From assembly GCF_965277665.1 (NCBI RefSeq), contig NZ_OZ255835.1, forward strand, positions 2,232,001 to 2,296,000: DNA of 64,000 nt. Direction: 5' to 3'. Made by a program: the position numbers and the translations under genes. The notes under the pieces were generated by a model. That model had not been told where the DNA came from, ran no database searches, and worked only from the letters and a program-made list of their open reading frames with translations. Every line of letters starts with the position of its first letter. Within the stretch, counting starts at the first letter, position 1. This stretch comes from Lichenicoccus sp965277665. Lineage in GTDB: Bacteria > Pseudomonadota > Alphaproteobacteria > Acetobacterales > Acetobacteraceae. This document shows positions 17,292 through 25,561 of this stretch, in pieces.

Positions 17292-17812
17292 CGCATCGCT
17301 CCGTCCCGGTTGCGCAGAGGTGCCTCATGTCGCGCGCCATCCTGATCCGGCGCGGCGACCGTGTCGGCCGCCTCCGGCAAGCGAGCGGGATCGGCAGCAC
17401 CGGCCGCGATCCGCCGGCGCCCGAACAGTTCCATGCGATGGGAGACGAGGTCGAACCCGAGCCGGGCCGCGATCTGTCGCATCAACTGCTCATGCTCCGC
17501 ATCCTCGAACTCGATCACGCGGCCGGTCTCGATATCGATCAGATGGTAGTGGTGCCCGTGCTCGGTGGCTTCGTAGCGCGCCCGGCCGCCGCCGAAATCG
17601 CGGCGTTCCAGGATGCCCTTCTCCTCGAGCAGGCGCACCGTCCGGTACACCGTCGCCACCGAGATGCGGCTGTCGAGTGCGGCGGCCCGGCGATACAGCT
17701 CCTCGACATCGGGATGGTCTTCCGCTTCGGACAGCACCTTGGCGATCACCCGCCGCTGGCCGGTCATTTTCAGGCCGCGATCGACGCACAGCCGCTCTAT
17801 GCGGGATGCCAT
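17288..17812 (-). CDS. fur: Fur-family metalloregulator
   Basis: A 174-residue Fur-superfamily repressor. The winged helix contains MTGQRRVIAKVLSEAEDHPD and SRISVATVYRTVRLLEEKGI. The metal-site region reads HGHHYHLIDIETGRVIEF. The two CxxC zinc motifs of enteric Fur are absent, as in many alphaproteobacterial Fur/Mur proteins, so iron versus manganese specificity cannot be settled. It is followed by olsB with a four-base overlap. Confidence 0.88.
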   Translation of the reverse strand: MASRIERLCVDRGLKMTGQRRVIAKVLSEAEDHPDVEELYRRAAALDSRISVATVYRTVRLLEEKGILERRDFGGGRARYEATEHGHHYHLIDIETGRVIEFEDAEHEQLMRQIAARLGFDLVSHRMELFGRRRIAAGAADPARLPEAADTVAAPDQDGARHEAPLRNRDGAMR

Positions 17813-17949
17813 CGCACCACGCCCCCGTCCTTTGCACCAGGGCGGTCCGGGAGATAAAGGCGACCGTTCATCTGAGGCGGCGTATCCCAAGACCCTCGAC
17901 CTTGTCGAATCGTGACCGAACTCCGCCGCGGCGGCGGCGGCCCCGGACT

Positions 17950-18360
17950 TTAGCGCGCAACCCGGCGCTTGGTGCCGAGGCCGATCTGCTTGGCCAGCGA
18001 GGAACGATGGCGCGCATAGCTCGGCGCCACCATCGGGTAGTCGGCCGGCAGGTTCCAGCGCTCGCGATACTGCTCCGGCGTCATGTTGTAGGCGGTCTTG
18101 AGGTGCCGCTTGAGCATCTTGAGCTTCTTGCCGTCCTCGAGGCAGATGATGTGGTCGGGGAAGATCGACTTCTTGACCGCGACCGCCGGCTGCGGCTTGT
18201 CCACCGGGGCGCTGTCGCGGCCGACATCGGCGAGCGTGCGATAGACGTCGGCGATCAGGCCCGGCAGTGCATCGGACTGCACAGGGTTGTTGGACACATG
18301 GGCCGAGACGATCTGGGCGGTCAGTCCCAGCACGCCCGGTTGCCCCACCTGATCGGTCAT
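17950..18360 (-). CDS. MucR/Ros-family zinc-finger regulator
   Basis: A 136-residue protein of the Ros/MucR family. The zinc-finger region DHIICLEDGKKLKMLKRHLK and YNMTPEQYRERWNLP are near invariant in the family. The N-terminus MTDQVGQPGVLGLTAQIVSA is also typical. MucR proteins are H-NS-like pleiotropic repressors that bind AT-rich DNA, and the 117 bases upstream are distinctly AT-rich for this genome, so autoregulation is plausible. It is divergent from the tusA-like gene. Confidence 0.92.
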   Translation of the reverse strand: MTDQVGQPGVLGLTAQIVSAHVSNNPVQSDALPGLIADVYRTLADVGRDSAPVDKPQPAVAVKKSIFPDHIICLEDGKKLKMLKRHLKTAYNMTPEQYRERWNLPADYPMVAPSYARHRSSLAKQIGLGTKRRVAR

Positions 18361-18477
18361 GTCCGTGCCCCTTGGCCACCAATACTCGCAATCCATATAA
18401 ATGTTATTCCGATTCCCGCAATGTGTATTCCGCCTTACTCCGTTGACAACGCTACCTCGAAGAGCTTCCCCGCCGCT
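18361..18477. promoter_or_regulatory. AT-rich divergent control region between mucR and tusA-like gene
   Basis: This 117-base gap is AT-rich compared with its surroundings (for example ATCCATATAAATGTTATTCC). A TTGACA lies near 18442 upstream of the tusA-like start. AT-rich tracts are what MucR proteins bind. No operator or -10 box could be fixed with confidence. Confidence 0.35.
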
Positions 18478-18705
18478 ATGCCTGACCATCATCTCGACAT
18501 CACCCGCGAGACCTGCCCGATGACGTTCGTGCGCACCAGGCTGGCCCTGGACCGCATCGTTCCGGGCGAGGTCCTGCATGTGCTGCTCTCCGGCGGCGAG
18601 CCGCACCGCAACGTGGTCGGCAACGCAAGCAGCCTCGGCCATGCGGTGATCGCCGACGAGCCGCGCGCCGACGGGATCAGGCTGGTATCGATCCGCCGCC
18701 TGTAG
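18478..18705 (+). CDS. TusA/SirA-family sulfur-carrier-like protein
   Basis: A 75-residue protein of the TusA fold: LDITRETCPMTFVRTRLALD followed by GEVLHVLLSGG. TusA proteins carry persulfide on the Cys of a CPxP motif; here it is CPMT, so the second Pro is replaced, as in some YedF-like paralogues. A role in sulfur trafficking is inferred from family. It is separated from rimI by a perfect bidirectional hairpin. Confidence 0.8.
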   Translation: MPDHHLDITRETCPMTFVRTRLALDRIVPGEVLHVLLSGGEPHRNVVGNASSLGHAVIADEPRADGIRLVSIRRL

Positions 18706-18711
18706 TGCAGC

Positions 18712-18744
18712 AACCCAAACAGACCGAACCGGTCTGTTTGGGTT
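18712..18744. terminator. bidirectional terminator-like hairpin
   Basis: A perfect 14-bp stem, AACCCAAACAGACC paired with GGTCTGTTTGGGTT, with a five-base loop. It sits between the convergent tusA-like (ends 18705) and rimI (ends 18754) genes. Flanking GCAGC and GCTGC can extend the stem. Confidence 0.7.
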
Positions 18745-18753
18745 AAAGCTGCG

Positions 18754-19209
18754 CTATATCAATGTTCTATTGCAGGCGAGCGCACCCGACAGCAGCAGGG
18801 CGTCGGCGCCATCGGCGTAGTAGCCGCGCCGGCGACCGACCTCGACGAAGCCGCGGCGGCGATAGAGCGCCAGCGCCGGCGCATTGCCGTCCGCGACCTC
18901 CAGCAGCATCAGGCGGGCGCCGCGCCCGGCGCACTCCGTCATTCCGGCATCGAGCAGCCCGCCCGCCACCCCGGCGCCGCGCGCCGCCGGCCGCACGCCG
19001 ATGGTCAGCACCTCGCTTTCGTCGCCCGCAACCCGGAACAGGGCCAGCCCGGCCGCGTCCGCGAGGACGGCGAAACAGCCGGGCAGGTCGAGCAGGCCGG
19101 CGAAGGCCAGCGCATCCCAGGTCTCGCCGCCGGCGAACGCGGCCGCATGCAGGGGTGCCAGGATCGCGGCCCAGTGCCGGCCGGCGACAGTGGCGATCCC
19201 TGCCCGCAT
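18754..19209 (-). CDS. rimI: GNAT N-acetyltransferase (RimI type)
   Basis: A 151-residue acetyltransferase. VLTIGVRPAARGAGVAGGLL holds the acetyl-CoA pyrophosphate loop (motif A) and NAPALALYRRRGFVEVGRRR is motif B with the GFxxxGxRxxYY ending typical of RimI, which acetylates the N-terminal Ala of ribosomal protein S18. Its ATG overlaps the tsaB stop (TGATG), the usual tsaB-rimI coupling. Confidence 0.88.
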   Translation of the reverse strand: MRAGIATVAGRHWAAILAPLHAAAFAGGETWDALAFAGLLDLPGCFAVLADAAGLALFRVAGDESEVLTIGVRPAARGAGVAGGLLDAGMTECAGRGARLMLLEVADGNAPALALYRRRGFVEVGRRRGYYADGADALLLSGALACNRTLI

Positions 19210-19943
19210 CACGCCGGCGCCGGGCGCAATCCGCTGGCGGGAGGCCTCGCCTCGGGCGGATCGACATAGAGCGGCTGGACGACGAGCGGCGGCAGGCGGC
19301 CGGCCAGACGGTCGAGTGCCACGCCGGCGATCGCCAGCGGGTCGGGATGCGCGATGCCGAGTGCCTGCGCCGCCACTCCTGCCGCAGCCAGCGTTGCCGC
19401 GACCGTTTCGCTCGCGTCGCCGGCCAGCAGCACGAAACCGCTCTCTGCGCCGCGCTCCGGCCGCGGCAGGTCGGCCAGCATGCAGCCGACGGGTCCGCCC
19501 GGATCGCGGTCGAGGAAGATGCGTCCGCGTCGCGCCTGGGTCACGCACCATATTGGCGGTGCCTGCGCCCCGGCAGTATGCCGTAACGCCTGCTGTGCGG
19601 CTGTACGCCGCAACTCCTGCTCTGCGGCTGTACGCCGCAACGCCTCGCCGGTCGTCACCCCGATCAGCCTGCCGCCGCTGCCGAGGCTCAGGCCATGCGC
19701 CAGCGCCAGGGTCGCGCGCAGGCCGGTGAAGCTGCCGGGTCCGACGATGGCGGCGATGAGGTCGATCGTCGCCATGGTCCAGCCTGCGCCGGCGACCAGG
19801 TCGCGCAACTGCCCCGCCAACCGCTCCGCCCCGCCGCGTCCCGGAACGCACAGATCGCCCAGCAGAACCGGTCGCTCCGCGACGGCGCTCACCAGCGCCA
19901 GCCTGCCATCCGCACCGGAGCCGTCGAGCACCAGGATGTGCAT
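19209..19943 (-). CDS. tsaB: tRNA threonylcarbamoyladenosine biosynthesis protein TsaB
   Basis: A 244-residue actin-like ATPase-fold partner of TsaD in t6A37 synthesis. MHILVLDGSG at the N-terminus and IVGPGSFTGLRATLALAHGL are the family signatures. The middle holds an Ala/Arg/Gln-rich insertion (near residues 100-122, LRRTAxxx repeats) encoded by 27-base tandem repeats, which is not part of the standard fold. I chose the ATG at 19943; an in-frame extension to 20033 lacks similarity. Nitroreductase lies 13 bases upstream. Confidence 0.92.
   Translation of the reverse strand: MHILVLDGSGADGRLALVSAVAERPVLLGDLCVPGRGGAERLAGQLRDLVAGAGWTMATIDLIAAIVGPGSFTGLRATLALAHGLSLGSGGRLIGVTTGEALRRTAAEQELRRTAAQQALRHTAGAQAPPIWCVTQARRGRIFLDRDPGGPVGCMLADLPRPERGAESGFVLLAGDASETVAATLAAAGVAAQALGIAHPDPLAIAGVALDRLAGRLPPLVVQPLYVDPPEARPPASGLRPAPA
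19579..19645 (-). repeat. 27-bp tandem repeat inside tsaB
   Basis: Two full 27-base units (19579-19605 and 19606-19632) and a partial third, in frame, encoding LRRTAAEQE-like units. Copies differ at a few bases, so the duplication is not brand new. Confidence 0.85.
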
Positions 19944-19956
19944 GACGAAACGCGCG

Positions 19957-20631
19957 CTACAGCAGCAGGCAGGCTTCGTCGAAGGCCAGCCGGGGCAGAC
20001 GCGGATGCGACGGTTCGCCGTCGGCATAGCCAAGATTGAGCAGGAAGTTCGAGCGCCAGCCCTGGCCGGAGAGGAAGATCTCGTCGACCTTGTCGGCGTC
20101 GAAGCCGGACATCGGGGCCGCGTCGAGACCCAGCATGCGGGCCGCCAGGATCAGGTAGCCGCCCTGCAGGCTGGAATTGCGGGACGCGGTCTCTTCGGCC
20201 AGCACGATATCGGCGGCAAACCACGACCGCGCCTCGACATCCGGATACAGCCGCGGCAACTGCTCGTAGAAGAGCGGGTCCTGCGCCACGATCACGGTGA
20301 CCGGGGCTGCCATCGTGCGCTCGACATTGCCCGACGAGAGCGCCGGCCGCAGCCGCTCGCGACTGTCCCGGCTGGTCAGGAACACGAACCGCCCCGGCGA
20401 GCAATTGCCGGAGGTCGGGCCGAGCTTCACCAGGTCGTAGAGCGCGTGCAGCATCGCCTCGGCGACAGGGATGTCACGCCAGCGTCGCGGCGTGCGCGCC
20501 GTGCGGAACACCTGCTCCAGCACCGCCTCGTCGACGCCGGGCGCAGGCGGCGGCCCAGGCGGCGGCGCGGCCTCGCCGGCTTCGTCGGCGGGCAGCCGGA
20601 TCGTTTCGGACGGCTCCGTGCCCACCGCCAT
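19957..20631 (-). CDS. nitroreductase-family protein (RutE/HadB type)
   Basis: A 224-residue FMN-dependent reductase-like protein. RTARTPRRWRDIPV, KLGPTSGNCSPGRFVF (FMN-binding loop), SLQGGYLILAARMLGLD and NFLLNLGYADG are the hallmarks of the malonic-semialdehyde-reductase/nitroreductase group. The first 30 residues are Pro/Ala-rich and probably disordered. It sits between nfu and tsaB on the same strand; no rut genes are nearby, so the substrate is uncertain. Confidence 0.85.
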   Translation of the reverse strand: MAVGTEPSETIRLPADEAGEAAPPPGPPPAPGVDEAVLEQVFRTARTPRRWRDIPVAEAMLHALYDLVKLGPTSGNCSPGRFVFLTSRDSRERLRPALSSGNVERTMAAPVTVIVAQDPLFYEQLPRLYPDVEARSWFAADIVLAEETASRNSSLQGGYLILAARMLGLDAAPMSGFDADKVDEIFLSGQGWRSNFLLNLGYADGEPSHPRLPRLAFDEACLLL

Positions 20632-20640
20632 GGCCGCCCG

Positions 20641-21201
20641 TTACGCCTCGACCTGCTCGACCGACTGCACTTCCGGAACGTAGTGGCGCAGCATGTTCTC
20701 GACGCCGTGCTTCAGCGTGGCGCGGGACGACGGGCAGCCCGAGCAGGCACCCTGCATGTGCAGCCGGACGACGCCGTCGCGATAGCCGCGGAACACGATG
20801 TCGCCGCCGTCGCTGGCCACCGCCGGCCGCACACGGGTGTCGAGCAGTTCCTTGATCTGCGCCACCACCTCGCTGTCCTCCGGCAGCACGTCCTCCTCGG
20901 CGAGGTCGCCCTGCCCCTCGATCACCGGCCGGCCGGACACCACATGATCGACGATCACCGAAAGCACCATCGGCTTGAGTGCCAGCCAATCCACCGCGTC
21001 GGTCTTGCTGACGGTGATGAAGTCGCCGCCGAGGAAGACCCGCGCCACGCCGTCCAGCTCGAACAGGGCGGCCGCCAGCGGCGAGCGCGCGGCATTCTCC
21101 GGGCCGGAGAAATCGGCGGTGCCGGTGCCCATCACGTCACGGCCGCCCGGAATGAACTTCAGCGTGGCGGGGTTCGGGGTGTCCTCGGTCTCGATGAACA
21201 T
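20641..21201 (-). CDS. Nfu/NifU-type iron-sulfur scaffold protein
   Basis: A 186-residue protein with an Nfu N-terminal domain (MFIETEDTPNPATLKFIPGG) and a C-terminal NifU domain with the cluster-binding pair in GACSGCPSSRATL. It delivers Fe-S clusters to client enzymes; sdhB and the class I fumarase in this window would be plausible clients. It heads the minus-strand nfu-nitroreductase-tsaB-rimI run. Confidence 0.93.
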   Translation of the reverse strand: MFIETEDTPNPATLKFIPGGRDVMGTGTADFSGPENAARSPLAAALFELDGVARVFLGGDFITVSKTDAVDWLALKPMVLSVIVDHVVSGRPVIEGQGDLAEEDVLPEDSEVVAQIKELLDTRVRPAVASDGGDIVFRGYRDGVVRLHMQGACSGCPSSRATLKHGVENMLRHYVPEVQSVEQVEA

Positions 21202-21361
21202 TTTGACTGCGATCCTGTGACGGGCCGGATGAGAGGCAAGCGTGTCGGGTTCTCATGTGGCAAGAAGCGCCCGGCAGGCAAGTGCTTGGCGTCGGAGTGC
21301 TGTTTCCATTTGACAGCACGGCTCATGCTCTGGCCAAGCAGGCGCTGGCAGTGAGTTGCAA

Positions 21362-22387
21362 ATGAACAGAATCCTTCGCGTCGCCACCAGTTGCGTTGCG
21401 CTCGCCCTGCTGGCACCCACTCTGCTGGCACCGGGCGCCCGCGCACAGCCGGCGCCGCATCCCGAGCGCCTCGCCTTCGTGCTGAACTCGGCCGACGCCT
21501 CGATCAGCGAGATCGACATCGACAGCCGCCAGGAAGTGCGGCGCATCCCGGTGCTGCGCGAGCCGCACCACATGGCGACCACGCCGGACGGCCGCTCGCT
21601 GGTGGTCGGCGATACCGCCGGCAACGCGCTGTTCTTCCTCGACCCGGTCACCGGCGCCATGCAGCGACGCATCACCGTCAGCGACCCGTACCAGATCTCG
21701 TACAGCCCGGACGGCCGCTGGCTCACAGTCGCCGGCCTCGCCCGCAACCAGGTCGACATCTACGACGCGGCCAGCATGACGCTGGCGCACCGGGTGCCGG
21801 CAAAGGCGATGCCTAGCCACATCAACTACGCCCCGGACTCCTCGACCGTCTATGTCAGCCTGCAGGATAGCGGCCGGCTGATGGCGATCGAGACCGCGAC
21901 CGGCCGGGTGCGGTGGGACAGCAAGGTCGGCTCGACGCCGGCCGGCGTGCTCTGGCACGAAGGGCATGTCCTGGTCGCCAACATGGGCACCGACTTCGTG
22001 GCCGTCGTCGATCCCGCGGACGGCCATGTCGAGCGCGAGATCCACATGGCGGCCGGCCCGCACAACCTGTTCATCACGCCCGACCACAAGCGGCTCTACG
22101 TGACCTGCCGCGTCTCCGGCACCATCGAGCAGCTCGACTGGAACAGCCTGGACGTGGTGCGCAGCTACCGCCTGCCCGGCGGCCCGGACGATATCGTGTT
22201 CGGCCCGGATGGCAGCATGTGGGCGACGCTGCGCTGGCGCCAGCATGTCGCGGTGCTGGATCTCGCCTCGGGCCGCTACACCACGATCGCCACCGGCCGC
22301 TCGCCGCACGGGATCTGGCTCAACACCGCGCTGCCCGGGCGGAGGATCAGTATGCTGATAGGTCGTTCCGCAACCCCCATGCGCTAG
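21362..22387 (+). CDS. periplasmic YncE-like beta-propeller protein
   Basis: A 341-residue exported protein. The signal peptide is residues 1-28 (LALLAPTLLAPGARAQ). The mature part consists of repeated beta-propeller blades of the YVTN/YncE type: SADASISEIDIDSRQEVRRI, HMATTPDGRSLVVGDTAGN, YQISYSPDGRWLTVAGLARN, HNLFITPDHKRLYVTCRVSG. The start is the ATG at 21362. Family members have no agreed function. NnrU follows 28 bases downstream. Confidence 0.82.
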   Translation: MNRILRVATSCVALALLAPTLLAPGARAQPAPHPERLAFVLNSADASISEIDIDSRQEVRRIPVLREPHHMATTPDGRSLVVGDTAGNALFFLDPVTGAMQRRITVSDPYQISYSPDGRWLTVAGLARNQVDIYDAASMTLAHRVPAKAMPSHINYAPDSSTVYVSLQDSGRLMAIETATGRVRWDSKVGSTPAGVLWHEGHVLVANMGTDFVAVVDPADGHVEREIHMAAGPHNLFITPDHKRLYVTCRVSGTIEQLDWNSLDVVRSYRLPGGPDDIVFGPDGSMWATLRWRQHVAVLDLASGRYTTIATGRSPHGIWLNTALPGRRISMLIGRSATPMR

Positions 22388-22415
22388 GCAGGCCGGTACC
22401 GGAGGGCACACACGC

Positions 22416-23114
22416 ATGACCACGGGGCTGGACTTGCTCGTGCTGGCGGCGTGCGCCTGGGTCGCGGTGCATGTCGGCATCGCCGGCACCGCCCTGCGCG
22501 GCGCGCTGGCCCGGCGCATCGGCGATACCGGCTTCAGGGTGCTGTTCTCGTTGCTGTCGGTGGTTGCGATCGCGGCCCTGGTGATCAGCTATCGCAGCGC
22601 CCGCGCTGCGGGGTCGGTCCGGCTCTGGACCATCCCGGACTGGCTGGGCTGGCTGCTGGTCCTGCTGATGGCGCCGGCCTTCGTGTTGCTGATCGGCTCG
22701 GCCACCACGCCGAACCCGACTGCCGTCGGCGGCGAGCGGCTGCTCGATCGCGAGCCGCGCGGCCTGCTGCGCATCACCCGCCATCCGATGCTGTGGTCGT
22801 TCGCGACCTGGTCTGCGGTGCATGTCGCAGGAAACGGCGACCTAGTATCGCTGCTGTTCTTCGGCGCGTTCGGCGTCACCGCGCTGGCCGGCATGCCCTC
22901 GATCGACCGCAAGCTCGCGACCCGCGACCCGGCAGGCTGGGGCCGGCTCGCTTCGGCGACCTCGATCCTGCCGTTCGGCGCCATCCTCGCCGGACGCAAC
23001 CGGCTGGTGCTGCGCGAGATCGGCTGGATCGCGCCGGTCGCCGGCTTGGCACTCTGGGTAGCGCTGCTGCTGTCGCACCCGTGGCTGTTCGGCGTCTCCC
23101 CGCTGCCCTACTGA
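22416..23114 (+). CDS. NnrU-family membrane protein
   Basis: A 232-residue inner-membrane protein with about six helices. The hallmark is RGLLRITRHPMLWSFATWSAVH with TTPNPTAVG before it, typical of NnrU and related isoprenylcysteine-methyltransferase-fold proteins. NnrU was first linked to denitrification, but no nitrate/nitrite genes are in the window. Its stop overlaps by 7 bases the stop of the convergent LysR gene. Confidence 0.85.
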   Translation: MTTGLDLLVLAACAWVAVHVGIAGTALRGALARRIGDTGFRVLFSLLSVVAIAALVISYRSARAAGSVRLWTIPDWLGWLLVLLMAPAFVLLIGSATTPNPTAVGGERLLDREPRGLLRITRHPMLWSFATWSAVHVAGNGDLVSLLFFGAFGVTALAGMPSIDRKLATRDPAGWGRLASATSILPFGAILAGRNRLVLREIGWIAPVAGLALWVALLLSHPWLFGVSPLPY

Positions 23115-23995
23115 CGCAAGCTTGCCAGCCCCGCCGCCATCGCGTCGAACACCGCGCGGCAGCGCGCACTGGTCTTCAGGTCCTCGTGCATGACGATCCA
23201 GAGGCCGAGCTCGATGCACACCGTATCGGCGAGAACGCGCACCAGGTCCGGATCGCGCCGGGCCAATACCACCTGGCACATGCCGATGCCGAACCCGCCG
23301 CGCATCGCCGCGAACTGGGCGACGTCGCTGTCCGTCCGCAGCGCAAGGGCACTTCGCCCGAGGCTCGGGAACCTTGCCACGAAGGCGCGCAGCGGCGGCG
23401 TCTCGCAATCGAAGCCGATCAGGTCGTGCCCGGCGAGATCCGCCACCGAGGCAGGTGTTCCGCGCCGGTCAAGATAGGCGCGATGGGCGTGCAGCCCGAT
23501 CTCGATCGGCGGCAGCCGCCGCGCGACCAGCGCGTCCTGGGTGGGCTCGACCATGCGCACGGCGATGTCCGCCTCGCGCCGCAGCAGGTCGTGCACGGCG
23601 TTCGACAGAGCCAGCTCGATCACCAGACCGGGATGGCGCTGGCGCAGGCCCGCCAGGATCGGCGGCAGGTGGGCCGCGCCGACCATCTCGCTGGCGCTGA
23701 CCCGCACGCTGCCGCGCACCTCGCCGTGACGGCCTCCAGCGGTCCGCAGCAAGGCCGCCGCGGTCAGCGCCAGCTGCTCCGCATAGGGCCTCAGATCGAC
23801 CGCCATCTCGCTCGGGATCAGCCCACGCTGGGAGCGCAGGAACAGATCGCCACCGAGAGCCTGCTCCAGGGCATCGACATGCCGGGCTACGGTCGGCTGC
23901 GTCAGTCCGAGCCGGCGCGCGGCCCCCGAGAGCGAGCCCTCCTCGACCACGGCGAGGAAGCTCCGGTAGAGGCCCCAGTCCGGATCCGTGTTCAT
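23108..23995 (-). CDS. LysR-family transcriptional regulator
   Basis: A 295-residue regulator. HTH residues 5-65 contain FLAVVEEGSLSGAARRLGLT and QPTVARHVDALEQALGGDLF. The effector domain follows. It diverges from the epimerase-like gene at 24115 across a 119-base gap that is AT-rich locally (TATTTCCGTATAGA, TTTTGCATACATTGC), so that gene is its likely target. Confidence 0.9.
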   Translation of the reverse strand: MNTDPDWGLYRSFLAVVEEGSLSGAARRLGLTQPTVARHVDALEQALGGDLFLRSQRGLIPSEMAVDLRPYAEQLALTAAALLRTAGGRHGEVRGSVRVSASEMVGAAHLPPILAGLRQRHPGLVIELALSNAVHDLLRREADIAVRMVEPTQDALVARRLPPIEIGLHAHRAYLDRRGTPASVADLAGHDLIGFDCETPPLRAFVARFPSLGRSALALRTDSDVAQFAAMRGGFGIGMCQVVLARRDPDLVRVLADTVCIELGLWIVMHEDLKTSARCRAVFDAMAAGLASLRQ

Positions 23996-24114
23996 CTATT
24001 TCCGTATAGAGGGCCTACATATCCAGGCAATTCTCTTTTGCATACATTGCCACGATCCTCGGTCTCGCCAGGCAGCCGGCACCAACCGGGGTGCGGCCAA
24101 GGCAGGAGGCAGAC

Positions 24115-25101
24115 ATGCACGCAGCAACAGTCATTTTCGGCTATGGCCCGGTCGGGCGCCTGGTCACGGCGGCTCTCGTGGCGCGCGGGGATCGCGTCAT
24201 CGTCGCCCAGCGGAAGCGGCCGGCCGAACTCCCGGTCGGCGCCGACTTCCTCGCGTGCGACATCCTGCAGCCGGACGCAGTGCGGCGCGCGGTTGCCGGC
24301 GCCGCGCAGGTCCTGTTTGCGGTCGGCTTCGCCTACGACGCGCGGGTCTGGCGGACCGCCTGGCCCGCCGCGATGACCAATGTCGTCGAGGCGTGTGCCG
24401 CGAGCGGCGCGCGGATCGTGTTCATTGACAACCTCTACCAGCTCGGACCTCAGGACCGGCCGCGGCACGAGGACATGCCGCTCAGCAGCCGCGGCGCCAA
24501 GCCGCCGGTGCTGGCGGAGGTGACGCGTATCTGGATGCGTGCCCGCGACCGGGTTCGGGTGGCGGCGCTGCGTTGCCCGGATTTCTACGGACCCGACGTC
24601 CCGTTGGCGCATCTCGGAGCCACCAGCTTCGGCCGGCTGGCCCGCGGCAAGCCGGCGCTGATGGTCGTGCCGCCGGACATGCCGCACGACTTCGCCTACG
24701 TCCCGGACATCGCCCGCGCGGCGGTGACCCTGCTCGATGCGCCCGACGATGCCTTCGGGCAGGTATGGAACATGCCGTGCGCCCGGACCCGCACCTCGCG
24801 AGAGATCCTCGCCCTCGGAGCCCAGGCGATCGGCCGGCCGTTGCGGCTGACCCGGGTGCCGTTCCGGCTGCTGCCGCTGTTCGGGATCTTCGTCCGCTTC
24901 ATGAAGGAGGTGGCCGATGTCGGCTTCACCTGGAACCGGCCCTACATCATCGACGCCCGCAAGTTCGAGCGGCGCTTCTGGTCCGACGTGACCCCGTTCG
25001 AGGTCGGCGCCCCGGCGACCGCCAAGTCATTCGCCGCGGCAGCCGCTGTCCCGGCGAAACCCGCTTTGCCTCAGCGGTTGCGGCGCCAGACCTCTTCCTG
25101 A
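24115..25101 (+). CDS. NAD-dependent epimerase/dehydratase-like protein (atypical SDR)
   Basis: A 328-residue protein with an N-terminal Rossmann motif in GYGPVGRLVTAALVARGDRV, then FIDNLYQLGP, RCPDFYGP and DMPHDFAYVPDIARA, which match atypical extended SDRs. AGGAGG precedes the ATG at 24115. The last 30 bases overlap the 3' end of the convergent tspO gene. Substrate unknown; regulation by the divergent LysR is inferred. Confidence 0.82.
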   Translation: MHAATVIFGYGPVGRLVTAALVARGDRVIVAQRKRPAELPVGADFLACDILQPDAVRRAVAGAAQVLFAVGFAYDARVWRTAWPAAMTNVVEACAASGARIVFIDNLYQLGPQDRPRHEDMPLSSRGAKPPVLAEVTRIWMRARDRVRVAALRCPDFYGPDVPLAHLGATSFGRLARGKPALMVVPPDMPHDFAYVPDIARAAVTLLDAPDDAFGQVWNMPCARTRTSREILALGAQAIGRPLRLTRVPFRLLPLFGIFVRFMKEVADVGFTWNRPYIIDARKFERRFWSDVTPFEVGAPATAKSFAAAAAVPAKPALPQRLRRQTSS

Positions 25102-25553
25102 AGGAACGATGCGAACACGACCCAGGCGGCAAGCGGCACGCCGGCCCAGGCGGCGCGGCGATCAACGGCCGCTGCCGTGGTCACCGCACCACCTGCGCTT
25201 CCCAGCATCGCCACCGTGACCCCGGTTGCCGCACCGAGCCGCTTCTGGCCGAACAGCACCCAGGGGAAGCCGGCGACGCCAAGGACGTTCAGGCCCCAGA
25301 AGCCGAGTGCGACGGTGCGCTGCAGGCTTGGAGGTGCGGCCAGCAGGCGGGTGCCGCTATAGGCGAGCAGCCCGTCGAGCCCGGTCCAGACCGCGCCGAA
25401 TACCGGTCCCGGAGGCGTCGCCGACGGTTTACGCAGCGCCGCATACCAGGCCGCGGTGCGAGGGTGGTCGGGGGTCGGGCTGTAGCGGCGGCCGCTCATC
25501 TGGGCGATGGCGACGGCGCTGGACGAGAACAGGCTGGCTGAGACTTTGCGCAT
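25071..25553 (-). CDS. tspO: TspO/MBR-family membrane protein
   Basis: A 160-residue, five-helix membrane protein. The signature is TAAWYAALRKPSATPPGPVF and GAVWTGLDGLLAYSG; C-terminal WAGVPLAAWVVFASFLQEEV also fits. TspO binds tetrapyrroles and modulates stress or pigment responses in alphaproteobacteria. It lies directly downstream of opgH, with eight bases between them on the same strand. Confidence 0.88.
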   Translation of the reverse strand: MRKVSASLFSSSAVAIAQMSGRRYSPTPDHPRTAAWYAALRKPSATPPGPVFGAVWTGLDGLLAYSGTRLLAAPPSLQRTVALGFWGLNVLGVAGFPWVLFGQKRLGAATGVTVAMLGSAGGAVTTAAAVDRRAAWAGVPLAAWVVFASFLQEEVWRRNR

Positions 25554-25561
25554 GCGGCGGC

